A stretch of 64,000 bases of DNA from Pseudacidobacterium ailaaui (GTDB taxonomy: Bacteria; Acidobacteriota; Terriglobia; Terriglobales; Acidobacteriaceae). The DNA is taken from positions 3,503,001-3,567,000 of the forward strand of contig NZ_JIAL01000001.1 of NCBI RefSeq assembly GCF_000688455.1, read 5' to 3'. Shown here one piece after another: positions 34,980 to 44,075 of the stretch (positions are counted from its first letter, which is position 1; every line of letters begins with the position of its first letter). Below the pieces are notes generated by a model. It was not told the origin of the DNA. It saw only the letters and a list, made by a program, of their open reading frames with translations, and made no database searches. A program made the translations under genes and the position numbers.

Positions 34980-36608
34980 ATGGATGAAGCCACTTCTGCT
35001 GTTCTTTCCCCCGGACTGCCCACAACGCAAGGCACTCTTCTCGATCGCAAGCTGAAGAAGTCGCCAGGCCTGATTGGCTCGCTGATTTTTGGTGGAGTTC
35101 TGGTTGCTGGAATCGGCTACACCGGATTCCATCTAGCCAATGACATCTCCGGCGTCCATATCGTAACCATCTGGCCCTATGTCCTGTTGGGCGTGGCGCT
35201 GCTCATCGCCTTGGGCTTTGAATTCGTAAACGGATTTCATGACACAGCCAATGCCGTCGCCACTGTCATCTATACACATTCGCTGGAGCCACATGTGGCT
35301 GTTGTCTGGTCTGGGATGTGGAATCTGATTGGCGTGCTGACTTCTTCTGGTGGCGTGGCCTTCTCGATTCTTTCGCTCCTGCCCGTCGAGCTCATTCTTC
35401 AGGTAGGACGCGGTGCAGGCTTCGCCATGGTCTTCGCCCTGCTGATTGCCGCGATTCTCTGGAACCTGGGAACATGGGCGCTGGGTCTTCCGGCCTCCAG
35501 TTCGCATACTCTCATTGGCTCCATTATTGGCGTAGGTATTGCAAATCAGTTAATGAACGGCCGCAACGGCACGAGTGGAGTGGATTGGGCGCAGGTCTCG
35601 AATGTCTTTCGCGTATTGCTGATTTCGCCGCTGGTTGGATTTGTCGGTGCGGCGCTGTTGCTGTTGGTGCTCAAGTTTGTCATTAAGGACAAGGCCCTGT
35701 ATGAATCACCGAAAGGTGATGCACCGCCGCCGTTCTGGATCCGGGCACTGCTCATCCTGACCTGCACGGGCGTGAGCTTCGGCCACGGGTCCAATGACGG
35801 GCAGAAGGGCATGGGGCTGATTATGCTCATCCTCATCGGCGTGGTGCCCACGGCCTACGCGCTGAACCATGCGGTAGGCTTCAATCAGGTACAGGATTTC
35901 GCTGCTGTCTCAGACCAGGCAGCCAGTGTACTGGGCCATTATGTTTCGCCGGATGCCGTTATGGGTGATGCCCGCACCGACCTGACCGAATACATCCGGA
36001 CCAAAGAATACACCGCTAATACGCCTCTGGCTGCCCGGCAGCTTGCGATTGATATCTCGCACGAAGTCGAGCTTTACAAAACACTGGCCAGGGTCCCTGC
36101 GAACCAGCAGCAAAACGTGCGGAACGACATGTATGTGGAAAGTGAGGCACTGCGTCTGATGGCAAAGAGCGGCCAACCAAACTTTACCGCGCAGGAATCC
36201 GCCATCATCAACAACTACAAAAAACACCTGGATACTTCGACGAAGTTTATTCCGAGCTGGGTAAAAGTGGCCGTAGCGCTTGCTCTGGGACTTGGCACTA
36301 TGGTCGGCTGGAAGCGCATTGTCGTGACCGTCGGCGAAAAAATCGGCAAAGAGCACCTGACCTATGCCCAGGGAGCTTCGGCTGAGATCATCGCGGCGGC
36401 CACCATCATCGCTGCCGACCAGTTCAAGATGCCTGTTTCCACCACTCATGTGCTTTCCTCTGGAGTAGCAGGAACCATGATGGCCAATGGCAGCGGCCTG
36501 CAGCTTTCCACCATTCGAAACATCGCTCTGGCATGGGTCTTTACTCTGCCGGCGGCAGCCCTGCTGGCCGGATGCCTCTTCTGGGCGCTACGGCAGTTCA
36601 TCCAATAA
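34980..36608 (+). CDS. pit: PiT-family inorganic phosphate transporter
   Basis: Pit proteins are inner-membrane, metal-phosphate/H+ symporters with low affinity. The 542-aa protein has the duplicated PiT signature: FVNGFHDTANAVATVIYT in the first half and ADQFKMPVSTTHVLSSGVAGTM in the second. Other features are LPASSSHTLIGSIIG and FGHGSNDGQKGMG. A hydrophilic insert of ~120 residues (about 320-440) separates the halves. The gene lies between scpA and scpB and has its own terminator, suggesting insertion of a separate transcription unit. Confidence 0.94.
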   Translation: MDEATSAVLSPGLPTTQGTLLDRKLKKSPGLIGSLIFGGVLVAGIGYTGFHLANDISGVHIVTIWPYVLLGVALLIALGFEFVNGFHDTANAVATVIYTHSLEPHVAVVWSGMWNLIGVLTSSGGVAFSILSLLPVELILQVGRGAGFAMVFALLIAAILWNLGTWALGLPASSSHTLIGSIIGVGIANQLMNGRNGTSGVDWAQVSNVFRVLLISPLVGFVGAALLLLVLKFVIKDKALYESPKGDAPPPFWIRALLILTCTGVSFGHGSNDGQKGMGLIMLILIGVVPTAYALNHAVGFNQVQDFAAVSDQAASVLGHYVSPDAVMGDARTDLTEYIRTKEYTANTPLAARQLAIDISHEVELYKTLARVPANQQQNVRNDMYVESEALRLMAKSGQPNFTAQESAIINNYKKHLDTSTKFIPSWVKVAVALALGLGTMVGWKRIVVTVGEKIGKEHLTYAQGASAEIIAAATIIAADQFKMPVSTTHVLSSGVAGTMMANGSGLQLSTIRNIALAWVFTLPAAALLAGCLFWALRQFIQ

Positions 36609-36637
36609 AAAGCCGTAGAAGAGGAATACGGCCTTTT
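36607..36637 (+). terminator. Terminator after the phosphate transporter
   Basis: AAAAAGCCGTA-gaagaggaa-TACGGCCTTTT forms a stem of about ten pairs with one bulge, followed by Ts. It overlaps the stop codon of the transporter gene and precedes scpB. Confidence 0.65.
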
Positions 36638-36733
36638 GTACTGACACATTTTTTCAGGATCCGCACAGGTTTCGCTCTTCCATCTGACGAAACAGGCCCT
36701 GCTTCGGTACTATCTAAGAAAGCTGACCCTAGC

Positions 36734-37720
36734 ATGAGTCTGAAAGCAAAGATCGAAGCAGTCATCTATGCGGCTGAAGAGCCGGTGACCCTGGCCCAGC
36801 TCGCAGGCCTGTTCGCAGAGGAGGCGCTTGAAGAGAAGCGCCAGCGGGAAGCCTTGTCGGCAACCGGTGAAACCGAGGCGGATGCATCCGTGGTCCCGGT
36901 AGAAGAAGCTGCTCCACTGACCGTGGAGGAGGCGTCCATTGCCGCAGAGCAGCAGAGCGAACTGCCTGCCTCCTTCATTGAGGACGAAAAAAAGGCCGCC
37001 CGCCAGCGTGACCGCGAGGTCCGTGAGGAAATCCGGCGTATGATCGCTGAGCTTATCTCGGATTACGCGAACAACGACCGCGGCATGGAAATTCGCGAGA
37101 TCGCCGGCGGCTACCGCGTCGCCACCAAACCGGAATATCACGATGCGGTGCGTGCATTTGTAAAAAGCCTGAAGCCGCCAATGAAGCTGTCGCTTCAGGC
37201 CTTGGAAACACTTGCTGTGATTGCCTATAAGCAGCCCATCACGGCGCCTGAGGTAAGCGAAATCCGCGGCGTGGACTCGGCAGGTGTCATCGGCTCACTC
37301 ATGAGTCGCAAGCTGGTGACCACGGCGGGACGCAAGCAGGTCATCGGACGCCCGATTCTTTACAAAACAACCAAAGAGTTTCTGCTCCGCTTTGGTCTGA
37401 AAGACTTGAACGAGCTGCCTTCCATGGAAGAGTTTGAAAAGATGGCTGCCGGTGAGTTGGCCGAACCAGGAGAGCTTCCTTTTGAACGAAAGACCGCTGG
37501 AATGCCCAACTCGGAGGGCATTCTGGAAAGCGGCGAAGAAACCAGCACTGGGCCTGCCATTGAGGTGACGGACGAATCTGAAGATGAAGAAGAGGATGTC
37601 CCCGGGGTGGCGGTTGAGCCTGAGCGCGATGAGGAAGACGCGCTGGAAGCTGCTTCCGATGCATCTCAGATCGGGGAAATGGCTCCGTCACAAGGCCCGG
37701 AGGAAGTGCACCAGCCATGA
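36734..37720 (+). CDS. scpB: Segregation and condensation protein B with internal insert and acidic tail
   Basis: ScpB dimerises and binds ScpA in the SMC condensin. The conserved parts are MSLKAKIEAVIYAAEEPVTLAQLAGLF at the start and LQALETLAVIAYKQPITAPEVSEIRGVDS in the second winged helix. It is ~328 aa, longer than the usual ~200. An Ala/Glu-rich insert of about 70 residues follows the first helix pair. The C-terminal ~80 residues are highly acidic (DESEDEEEDVPG). ATG 36734 was chosen because the family N-terminus begins there; the open frame extends upstream into the transporter gene. It overlaps rluB by ATGA. Confidence 0.93.
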   Translation: MSLKAKIEAVIYAAEEPVTLAQLAGLFAEEALEEKRQREALSATGETEADASVVPVEEAAPLTVEEASIAAEQQSELPASFIEDEKKAARQRDREVREEIRRMIAELISDYANNDRGMEIREIAGGYRVATKPEYHDAVRAFVKSLKPPMKLSLQALETLAVIAYKQPITAPEVSEIRGVDSAGVIGSLMSRKLVTTAGRKQVIGRPILYKTTKEFLLRFGLKDLNELPSMEEFEKMAAGELAEPGELPFERKTAGMPNSEGILESGEETSTGPAIEVTDESEDEEEDVPGVAVEPERDEEDALEAASDASQIGEMAPSQGPEEVHQP

Positions 37721-38559
37721 GCACACCTCTTCGTCTGCAAAAGATCATCGCGGACGCTGGAATTACCTCGCGTCGCAAGGCCGAGGAGCTGATTCTTGCT
37801 GGTCGCGTGCAGGTCAACGGCCAGATCGTCACTGAACTAGGCACAAAAGCTGATCCGGAACGCGACCACATTCGCATAGACGGAAAACTGCTGCAAGGCG
37901 CGCAAAAGCACCGCTATTACTTATTGAACAAGCCGAAGGGCTTCGTTACGACCGTCAGTGATCCGGAAGGCCGCCCTACGGTGATGGAGTTCGTTAAGGG
38001 CGTGGGAACGCGCGTGTATCCGGTAGGCCGCCTGGACTACAACAGCGAGGGACTTCTGCTGCTTACCAATGACGGAGAACTGGCCAATGTCCTGACGCGC
38101 GCCGCTTCGAAGGTCAGAAAAACATATCTGGTGAAAGTGAGCGGAAAGCCAGCTGAATCGGCCCTGAACCAGTTGCGATCAGGAATCATGATCGAACGCG
38201 GCAAACCGGGATCAAAGCAGGGGCGGGTCATGACGGCCCCGGCAGAAATCAGGCTTGTCCGCGATGGGGAGAACCCCTGGTACGAAATGACACTCATTGA
38301 GGGCCGTAATCGCGAGATCCGCAAGATGTTCGAGGAGATTGGGCATCACGTGGAGAAGATCCGCCGCGTAGAATATGGGCCGTTGGTGTTGGACATTGCT
38401 CCCGGGAAGATACGGGAATTGTCACAAAAGGAAGTGGAAGAGCTGCGGAGGGCAGTACATCCGAAAGTTGATAGAAAACCAGGATTTACAAAAGCAGCTT
38501 CAAAATCCGGACCTGCCGTAAAGCCTCGCAAGAAAACGCAGCCGCCTGAGAAACGATAA
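37717..38559 (+). CDS. rluB: Ribosomal large-subunit pseudouridine synthase, RluB/RsuA family
   Basis: This enzyme isomerises a uridine in rRNA. An N-terminal S4 RNA-binding domain (LRLQKIIADAGITSRRKAEELILAGRVQVNG) is followed by the RsuA/RluB catalytic block GRLDYNSEGLLLLTNDGELAN with the catalytic Asp. LIEGRNREIRKMFEEIGHHVEKIRR comes near the end. The ~40-residue C-terminal tail is basic. The start overlaps scpB (ATGA); scpAB-rluB neighbourhood is common. Assignment to RluB rather than RsuA follows this context. Confidence 0.92.
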   Translation: MSTPLRLQKIIADAGITSRRKAEELILAGRVQVNGQIVTELGTKADPERDHIRIDGKLLQGAQKHRYYLLNKPKGFVTTVSDPEGRPTVMEFVKGVGTRVYPVGRLDYNSEGLLLLTNDGELANVLTRAASKVRKTYLVKVSGKPAESALNQLRSGIMIERGKPGSKQGRVMTAPAEIRLVRDGENPWYEMTLIEGRNREIRKMFEEIGHHVEKIRRVEYGPLVLDIAPGKIRELSQKEVEELRRAVHPKVDRKPGFTKAASKSGPAVKPRKKTQPPEKR

Positions 38560-38603
38560 GAACGATTCAGCTGGCGTTGGACCAATGGTTTCCCTCTGAC
38601 AAC

Positions 38604-38633
38604 CTGACAACCGGCCGGTAACCCCTGTACTAT
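38604..38633 (+). promoter_or_regulatory. Candidate promoter of sucCD
   Basis: CTGACA, an 18-bp spacer and TACTAT lie about 90 bases upstream of sucC. A second CTGACAAC copy just upstream forms a short direct repeat. The match to consensus is moderate. Confidence 0.35.
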
Positions 38634-38721
38634 AAAAGGTTAGCCGTCATTTCATCTGAAACAGCGCAATCGTACTTGCGCAACAGGTGAAAGTGCGGCC
38701 TGCAAGCTATCAAGACAAGCT

Positions 38722-39900
38722 ATGAAAATCCATGAATATCAGGCAAAGGACATCCTGGCCAGGTACGGAGTTGCCGTCCCCCGGGGTGAGATGGCCAACA
38801 CGCTCGATGAAGCGCTGGACGTGGCCAAAAAACTCTTTTCCGGCGGGGCCAACGGCGTCGTAGTCAAGGCGCAGATCCACGCCGGAGGCCGCGGAAAGGG
38901 CGGTGGCGTGAAAGTTGCGAAAAACCTGGAAGAGGCCGAACAGTATGCCAAGCAGATTCTGGGAATGCAACTGGTTACGCACCAAACCGGCCCCCAGGGA
39001 CAAAAGGTGCAGCGTCTTCTGATTGAAGAAACAGCGGCAATTGACCGCGAGCTCTACCTGGGCATCGTGCTCGACCGCGCTGCCGCGAAATTGGTCTTTA
39101 TGGCCTCGCAGGCAGGGGGTATGGAAATCGAGGAAGTGGCCGCGAAAGACCCGACTGCCATCCATAAGGCATATATTGACCCGGCTGTTGGCTTCCAGCC
39201 CTATCAGGCGCGCCAGCTTGCCTTTGCTCTGGGGTTGAAGCCGGCGCAGATCAACGAAGCCGTGAAGTTCATGATGGGCCTGTATCAGGCTTATGTGGAC
39301 ACCGATGCTTCGCTGCTTGAAATCAATCCCTTTATCACGACAAAAGACGGTAAGCTCTTCGCTTTGGACTGCAAGATCAACTTCGATGACAACGCCATGT
39401 TCCGCCACAAAGAATTGAAGGAATTGCGCGATATTGCCGAAGAAGATCCTCTCGAAGTCGAAGCATCCAAGTATGCGCTCAATTACATCCGCCTCGACGG
39501 CAATATTGCCTGCATGGTGAACGGAGCGGGCCTGGCTATGGCGACGATGGATATCATCAAGTATGCCGGTGGCTCCCCCGCCAACTTCCTCGATGTGGGC
39601 GGCGGTGCGAACCAGCAGCAGATTGAGGCCGCCTTTGGCATCCTGCTTTCTGACAAGAACGTAAAGGCCATCTTCATCAATATTTTCGGCGGCATCCTGC
39701 GCGTGGACGTTCTGGCCACTGCCGTTGTCGCAGCGGCAAAGAAGTTGAACGTGACGCTGCCCATCGTCCTGCGGCTTGAAGGAACAAACGTAGATGAAGG
39801 CCGCAAGATACTCCAAGAATCCGGGCTGAAGTTTTCCGTGGGCACAACGATGAAGGAAGCGGCAGAGATGGTGGTGGCCGCTGCGAAAGGAGGCAACTAA
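38722..39900 (+). CDS. sucC: Succinyl-CoA synthetase (ADP-forming), beta subunit
   Basis: SucC is the nucleotide- and succinate-binding subunit of the TCA-cycle enzyme that converts succinyl-CoA to succinate with ATP/GTP formation. The 392-aa product starts [17 protein letters not shown] and has the ATP-grasp pieces [19 protein letters not shown] and [32 protein letters not shown]. The CoA-ligase domain has [17 protein letters not shown] and [15 protein letters not shown]. sucD follows 2 bp later. Confidence 0.97.
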   Translation: MKIHEYQAKDILARYGVAVPRGEMANTLDEALDVAKKLFSGGANGVVVKAQIHAGGRGKGGGVKVAKNLEEAEQYAKQILGMQLVTHQTGPQGQKVQRLLIEETAAIDRELYLGIVLDRAAAKLVFMASQAGGMEIEEVAAKDPTAIHKAYIDPAVGFQPYQARQLAFALGLKPAQINEAVKFMMGLYQAYVDTDASLLEINPFITTKDGKLFALDCKINFDDNAMFRHKELKELRDIAEEDPLEVEASKYALNYIRLDGNIACMVNGAGLAMATMDIIKYAGGSPANFLDVGGGANQQQIEAAFGILLSDKNVKAIFINIFGGILRVDVLATAVVAAAKKLNVTLPIVLRLEGTNVDEGRKILQESGLKFSVGTTMKEAAEMVVAAAKGGN

Positions 39901-39902
39901 CG

Positions 39903-40778
39903 ATGGCTGTTTTAGTAGACAAGAACACTCGCCTCATTGTGCAGGGCATCACGGGCAAAGAGGGAACGTTTCATGCAAAAGGTTGTGCCGAGTATGGGAC
40001 CAACGTTGTCGGCGGTGTAACGCCCGGCAAGGGCGGCACCATCCACGAAGGTTGGCCGGTCTTTGACACGGTGGAGAAGGCAGTTGCAGAAACCGGCGCG
40101 AATGCGACTGTGATTTTCGTGCCACCGCCGTTCGCTGCTGACGCAATCCTTGAAGCAAATGACGCCGGCATTCCGCTCATCATCTGCATCACAGAAGGCA
40201 TCCCGGTCAACGACATGGTAAAAGTCTGGAGCGTGCTCCGGAACTCGAAGTCACGGCTGGTTGGGCCGAATTGCCCGGGCGTCATCTCGCCTGGCAAGGC
40301 CAAGATTGGCATCATGCCGGGGCGCATTCACAAAGAAGGCAGTGTCGGCATCGTCTCCCGCTCTGGAACGCTGACTTATGAGGCTGTTTATCAGCTCACG
40401 CAGCGCGGCATCGGCCAGTCCACTGCCATTGGTATTGGCGGTGATCCGATCATCGGCACCACGCACGTGGACGCCTTGAAGCTGCTCAATGAAGACCCCG
40501 AGACGGAAGCCATCATCCTGATCGGCGAAATCGGCGGAACAGCGGAAGAAACAGCTGCTGAATACGTCAAGCAGCATGTGAAAAAGCCCGTTGTAGGCTT
40601 CATCGCCGGACAGACCGCCCCTCCAGGACGCCGCATGGGCCATGCCGGAGCCATTATCTCCGGCGGACAAGGAACGGCGTCGGAGAAAATGAAGGCGCTG
40701 AAGGCAGCAGGCATTCACGTCGTTGAAAGCCCAGCGGCAATTGGTGAAACTGTCGCCCGCGTGATAAGCAAGGCCTAG
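39903..40778 (+). CDS. sucD: Succinyl-CoA synthetase (ADP-forming), alpha subunit
   Basis: SucD binds CoA and carries the phospho-histidine. The 291-aa product begins [24 protein letters not shown], with the CoA-binding Rossmann segments [15 protein letters not shown] and [20 protein letters not shown]. The active-site stretch is [21 protein letters not shown] (His). It is the second gene of sucCD and is followed by a strong terminator. Confidence 0.97.
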   Translation: MAVLVDKNTRLIVQGITGKEGTFHAKGCAEYGTNVVGGVTPGKGGTIHEGWPVFDTVEKAVAETGANATVIFVPPPFAADAILEANDAGIPLIICITEGIPVNDMVKVWSVLRNSKSRLVGPNCPGVISPGKAKIGIMPGRIHKEGSVGIVSRSGTLTYEAVYQLTQRGIGQSTAIGIGGDPIIGTTHVDALKLLNEDPETEAIILIGEIGGTAEETAAEYVKQHVKKPVVGFIAGQTAPPGRRMGHAGAIISGGQGTASEKMKALKAAGIHVVESPAAIGETVARVISKA

Positions 40779-40793
40779 CATGACGGCAGAAAA

Positions 40794-40824
40794 AAGGCGG
40801 CGCATCCAAGCGCCGTCTTTTTTT
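40794..40824 (+). terminator. Rho-independent terminator after sucCD
   Basis: GGCGGCGC-atccaa-GCGCCGTC forms an 8-bp GC stem (one G-U pair) flanked by five As and followed by seven Ts. It is the clearest plus-strand terminator in this part of the window. Confidence 0.9.
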
Positions 40825-40919
40825 GCTATTGCTCCTGAGGCTGAAAAGGCAGTAGAAAGGAAGCACAATATTTCCATACAAATGACTGCCATTATTCCGC
40901 GCCCGGTACCAGGAGCTGC

Positions 40920-41933
40920 ATGAATATTAAAGAAGTTGCCAGGCTGGCTAAAGTCTCAACAGCCACAGTTTCCCGCACGATCAACGGTTCCAACAAAGTC
41001 ACGCCGGAAACGGCGGCCCGCGTGCGCAAAGCCATAGAAGCGCTGCGCTATTATCCCAACACGAATGCGCGCGCCCTCGGCTCCGGCCGCAGCAGCCTGT
41101 ACGGACTTATCATTTCTGATATAACCAACCCTTTTTTCCCGGAACTGGTAAAGAGCTTTGAAGACATTGCCGTGCAGCATGGGCAGGAAGTTCTGGTCGC
41201 TAATACGGATTACGATCCGCACCGCACCGAAATCTGTGTCGGGCGGATGCTTCAGCGCAAGGTGGACGGGGTCGCCATCATGACCTCGGAAATGGACAAA
41301 CATCTCATCGAAGAATTTAGTCACAGAAACATTCCGCTGGCCTTTCTTGATACAGCATCCGCCCAAAAAGGCATCAGCAATATCCGAGTGAATTATGCGG
41401 CTGGAATTGATGCAGCCGTCGAGTACCTGATAGGGTTGGGCCACACAGCGATTGCGTTTATCGCAGGACCTCCGTCTCTTTCTTCGGCACGTATCCGGAA
41501 GCGCGCCTTTTTGAATATCCTCAGACGCAAAGGCATTTCGATGGATGCCCGCTATATTGAACAGGGAAACCATCGTACGGATGGGGGCCATGAAGCCATG
41601 CGTCGGCTTCTGAATCTGGGAGCACGCCCGACTGCAGTCATCGCATCCAATGACCTTACAGCCATTGGCGCCATGGGGGCCATCTTTGAGCATGGTCTGC
41701 GCATTCCGCAGGACATATCCTTGATTGGCTTTGATGACATTGAATTATGTTCCTTCACGCAGCCAGCGCTGACCACCGTCCGCCTTTCGCGTCAGGAAAT
41801 TGCCAGGCTTGCATTTCGTGCTTTGTTCAATACCTATCAGACAGAAAACTGGGAGGGAGCTGAGTATGTTGTGCAGCCTGTTCTCGTGGTCCGTAAATCT
41901 GCCGGTCCGGTGCCCGCAAATCTGGGAAGGTAA
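40920..41933 (+). CDS. LacI-family transcriptional regulator
   Basis: The 337-aa repressor has an N-terminal HTH (MNIKEVARLAKVSTATVSRTING, about 1-25) and hinge helix. A periplasmic-binding-protein-like sensor domain follows (YGLIISDITNPFFPELVKSFEDIA, GFDDIELCSFTQPALTTVRL). It resembles CcpA/PurR-type sugar regulators. It is monocistronic between the sucCD terminator and the 3' end of the glycolipid cluster, convergent with it. Control of that cluster is possible but not shown; no LacI-type operator was recognised nearby. Confidence 0.9.
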   Translation: MNIKEVARLAKVSTATVSRTINGSNKVTPETAARVRKAIEALRYYPNTNARALGSGRSSLYGLIISDITNPFFPELVKSFEDIAVQHGQEVLVANTDYDPHRTEICVGRMLQRKVDGVAIMTSEMDKHLIEEFSHRNIPLAFLDTASAQKGISNIRVNYAAGIDAAVEYLIGLGHTAIAFIAGPPSLSSARIRKRAFLNILRRKGISMDARYIEQGNHRTDGGHEAMRRLLNLGARPTAVIASNDLTAIGAMGAIFEHGLRIPQDISLIGFDDIELCSFTQPALTTVRLSRQEIARLAFRALFNTYQTENWEGAEYVVQPVLVVRKSAGPVPANLGR

Positions 41934-41984
41934 TTCGCACTCCAGCACTTTGACAAAGAAATACAGGCTCTCGGCATCATTTCG

Positions 41985-43271
41985 TCATTCTTTGCTCATC
42001 GAAACGGACTCCATCTTTTCCTGCAAGCTGGACAACAACGTTTCCTCCATCAGCGCAGCAACTTCATCACAAATCTCTGTACCTGGACGAATAAGAGATT
42101 TCTTTGCCTGACACGATTTCCTGATATCGGGAGAATGCAATAGATATCGCATTTCCTCAATCAGTTTCCCGGTATTTCTGGCCCCACGATGCACCAGACC
42201 ACATCCCAACCGTTCCATACGTTTTCCATTGTCGAGCTGGTCTGTCCATGTGGGAAGAACAAGTTGCGGAATGCCCGCCTGCAAAGCCAGCGCAATGGTG
42301 CCGATTCCGCCATGATGCACCACCGCCTTTGCGCGGGGCAACAGGAGCGGCAATGACGTATAGGCTTCCGGCCATACCGTTTCAGGTAAGGGTGGCAGCT
42401 GTTCTACAAACCGCGTCAGGAAAACCGCCCGCATCTTCAATGCTTGGCAAATTTCCAATGCGGATGCGAAGAAAGCCCGCGGGTCCTGTGTTTCCGTTCC
42501 GGGATTAAATACAACCGGAGGATCGCCTGTCTCCAGAAACCTTAGCAACCCATCGCTTAACCCTTGGTTTTTGTTTGCATCATACATGGGAAACCCAGTG
42601 CAAACTACATTGCGTGGCCAGTCTTCGCAAGCCGGAGAAAACCAGCCGTAAAACAAAGCAACGATCTTTTGAGGCGAATACCACCAATTGCTGAGGACCC
42701 TGGACGGCTTCTCCAGTTTCATGTCCTTACATGTCTGCCCCAGCAGTCTTTGACATACCGGATCGAGTACCAGACTTTCCGCACAGCGAAATACCACCTT
42801 TCGTAAAGGAAAAGGCATGGCGGAAAACCACTGCATAGATTGAAAAAGGGGTGGCTGCTTTAAAGAATAGAGATGAGCAGGAACTAAAACAGTCGATAAA
42901 TAGGGTGTGCCATATCGTTCGTGCAATAAGCGCGCCATTGCATAGAAAAAAGGCGGAGCGACCAGAATACTCTGATTGTCCAAATGGTGCGCAGCAAGAG
43001 CACACACTTCTTTGACTTTTTTTGCTAGGAACTCACCATAACTTCTTACTTTCGCATAGTAGTTAATTCCACTCGTTTGTTTAAGGAATTGCTCTTTTTC
43101 TCCTTCATCTAAAAAACTGAGGACCTGAAAGCCACACTCACGGGCCATCATGGCATAGTTTGAAGTAGTAATGAAGAGCACATCATGACCTCGCCTCATC
43201 CACGCACGCCCGACACCCAGATGAGGGTGGATTTCTCCGTCTGACCCGGCAGCAAAAATGATCGCTTTCAT
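41985..43271 (-). CDS. RhlB-like GT1 glycosyltransferase
   Basis: The 428-aa GT-B enzyme transfers an activated sugar to a lipid-like acceptor. It strongly recalls Pseudomonas RhlB (rhamnosyltransferase 1). Shared features are MKAIIFAAGSDGEIHPHLGVGRAWMRRGHDV at the N-terminus, HERYGTPYLSTVLVP, WWYSPQKIVALFYGWFSPACEDWP, VVCTGFPMYD and the donor-site region VVHHGGIGTIALALQAGIPQLVLPTWTDQLDNGKRM. The similarity judgement is from memory, not an alignment. It is the last gene of the cluster, 21 bp after the ABC-2 permease. Sugar and acceptor are inferred (a deoxyhexose on a hydroxyacyl or acyl-glycine lipid). Confidence 0.85.
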   Translation of the reverse strand: MKAIIFAAGSDGEIHPHLGVGRAWMRRGHDVLFITTSNYAMMARECGFQVLSFLDEGEKEQFLKQTSGINYYAKVRSYGEFLAKKVKEVCALAAHHLDNQSILVAPPFFYAMARLLHERYGTPYLSTVLVPAHLYSLKQPPLFQSMQWFSAMPFPLRKVVFRCAESLVLDPVCQRLLGQTCKDMKLEKPSRVLSNWWYSPQKIVALFYGWFSPACEDWPRNVVCTGFPMYDANKNQGLSDGLLRFLETGDPPVVFNPGTETQDPRAFFASALEICQALKMRAVFLTRFVEQLPPLPETVWPEAYTSLPLLLPRAKAVVHHGGIGTIALALQAGIPQLVLPTWTDQLDNGKRMERLGCGLVHRGARNTGKLIEEMRYLLHSPDIRKSCQAKKSLIRPGTEICDEVAALMEETLLSSLQEKMESVSMSKE

Positions 43272-43292
43272 AAAGAGACTGAAGATGGCCTT

Positions 43293-44075
43293 CTAAATTT
43301 CCAATTTAGAAAAAAACCAGGCACCCAACACCAGAAAGACTGCCCCCAGGATCGTTAACAGTCCCATGTCCAGAAAATAATTGAAGTGCCAAGATCCGAT
43401 AAGTGTTCCTCTCAGCCCATCAACTCCGTATGAAAGCGGATTTAGCAAGGTGATTACAGTAAGCACCTTAGGTTGATGGCTGAGGGGATAGAGTGCGCCT
43501 GACAGAAAGACCATCGGCATGACCATAAAATTGCCGATGACATTAAAGCTCTGCACGTCCTTGACTGCAGAACCAATCATCGTTCCAAGAGCAGCAAAAG
43601 AAAGCGAGATCATTCCCACAAAACCAAAAGCGGGAAGCATATTAGACCAGTGCTGCGGGCGAAAGCCAGCAATCATACAAAGGATAAGGATCAAAACACC
43701 TTGAAATAGACCAATGGTCGTTCCTCCCAGAGTGCGGCCTATCATTATAAAAAGTCGAGGCACGGGAGATACTAGTGCGGCCTTTAAAACTCCGAACTGA
43801 CGGTCCCATAACATGGCTACTCCGGAAAAGATAGCGCTCAGCAGGACCGTCATCCCAATCATTCCCGGCGCCATAAATTGCAGGTAACTTCCCTGCCCCG
43901 CTTGCTCAAACACATAGTTAAATCCAAAGCCCAGTGCCAGCAAGTAGAACGCAGGTTGTGCCAGTGAGCCAATAATCTGCACTCGTGAGCGAAAATAGCG
44001 TTTCAGCTCGCGAAGCCATAAGACATAAATTGCATTCATCTGTAATTCGTTCTCCACTCCGTCGCTACCCATCAC
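43293..44075 (-). CDS. ABC-2 type transporter permease (export)
   Basis: The ~250-260-aa permease has six hydrophobic helices and the ABC-2 signatures LWLRELKRYFRSRVQIIGSLAQPAFYLLALGFGF and NVIGNFMVMPMVFLSGALYPLS. Such permeases export polysaccharides, lipids or drugs with a separate ATPase. No ATP-binding gene is present in the cluster or elsewhere in the window. GTG 44075 overlaps the upstream stop (GTGA); ATG 44039 (MNAIYVLWLREL) gives the more typical N-terminus. It probably exports the cluster's glycolipid. Confidence 0.88.
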   Translation of the reverse strand: MMGSDGVENELQMNAIYVLWLRELKRYFRSRVQIIGSLAQPAFYLLALGFGFNYVFEQAGQGSYLQFMAPGMIGMTVLLSAIFSGVAMLWDRQFGVLKAALVSPVPRLFIMIGRTLGGTTIGLFQGVLILILCMIAGFRPQHWSNMLPAFGFVGMISLSFAALGTMIGSAVKDVQSFNVIGNFMVMPMVFLSGALYPLSHQPKVLTVITLLNPLSYGVDGLRGTLIGSWHFNYFLDMGLLTILGAVFLVLGAWFFSKLEI

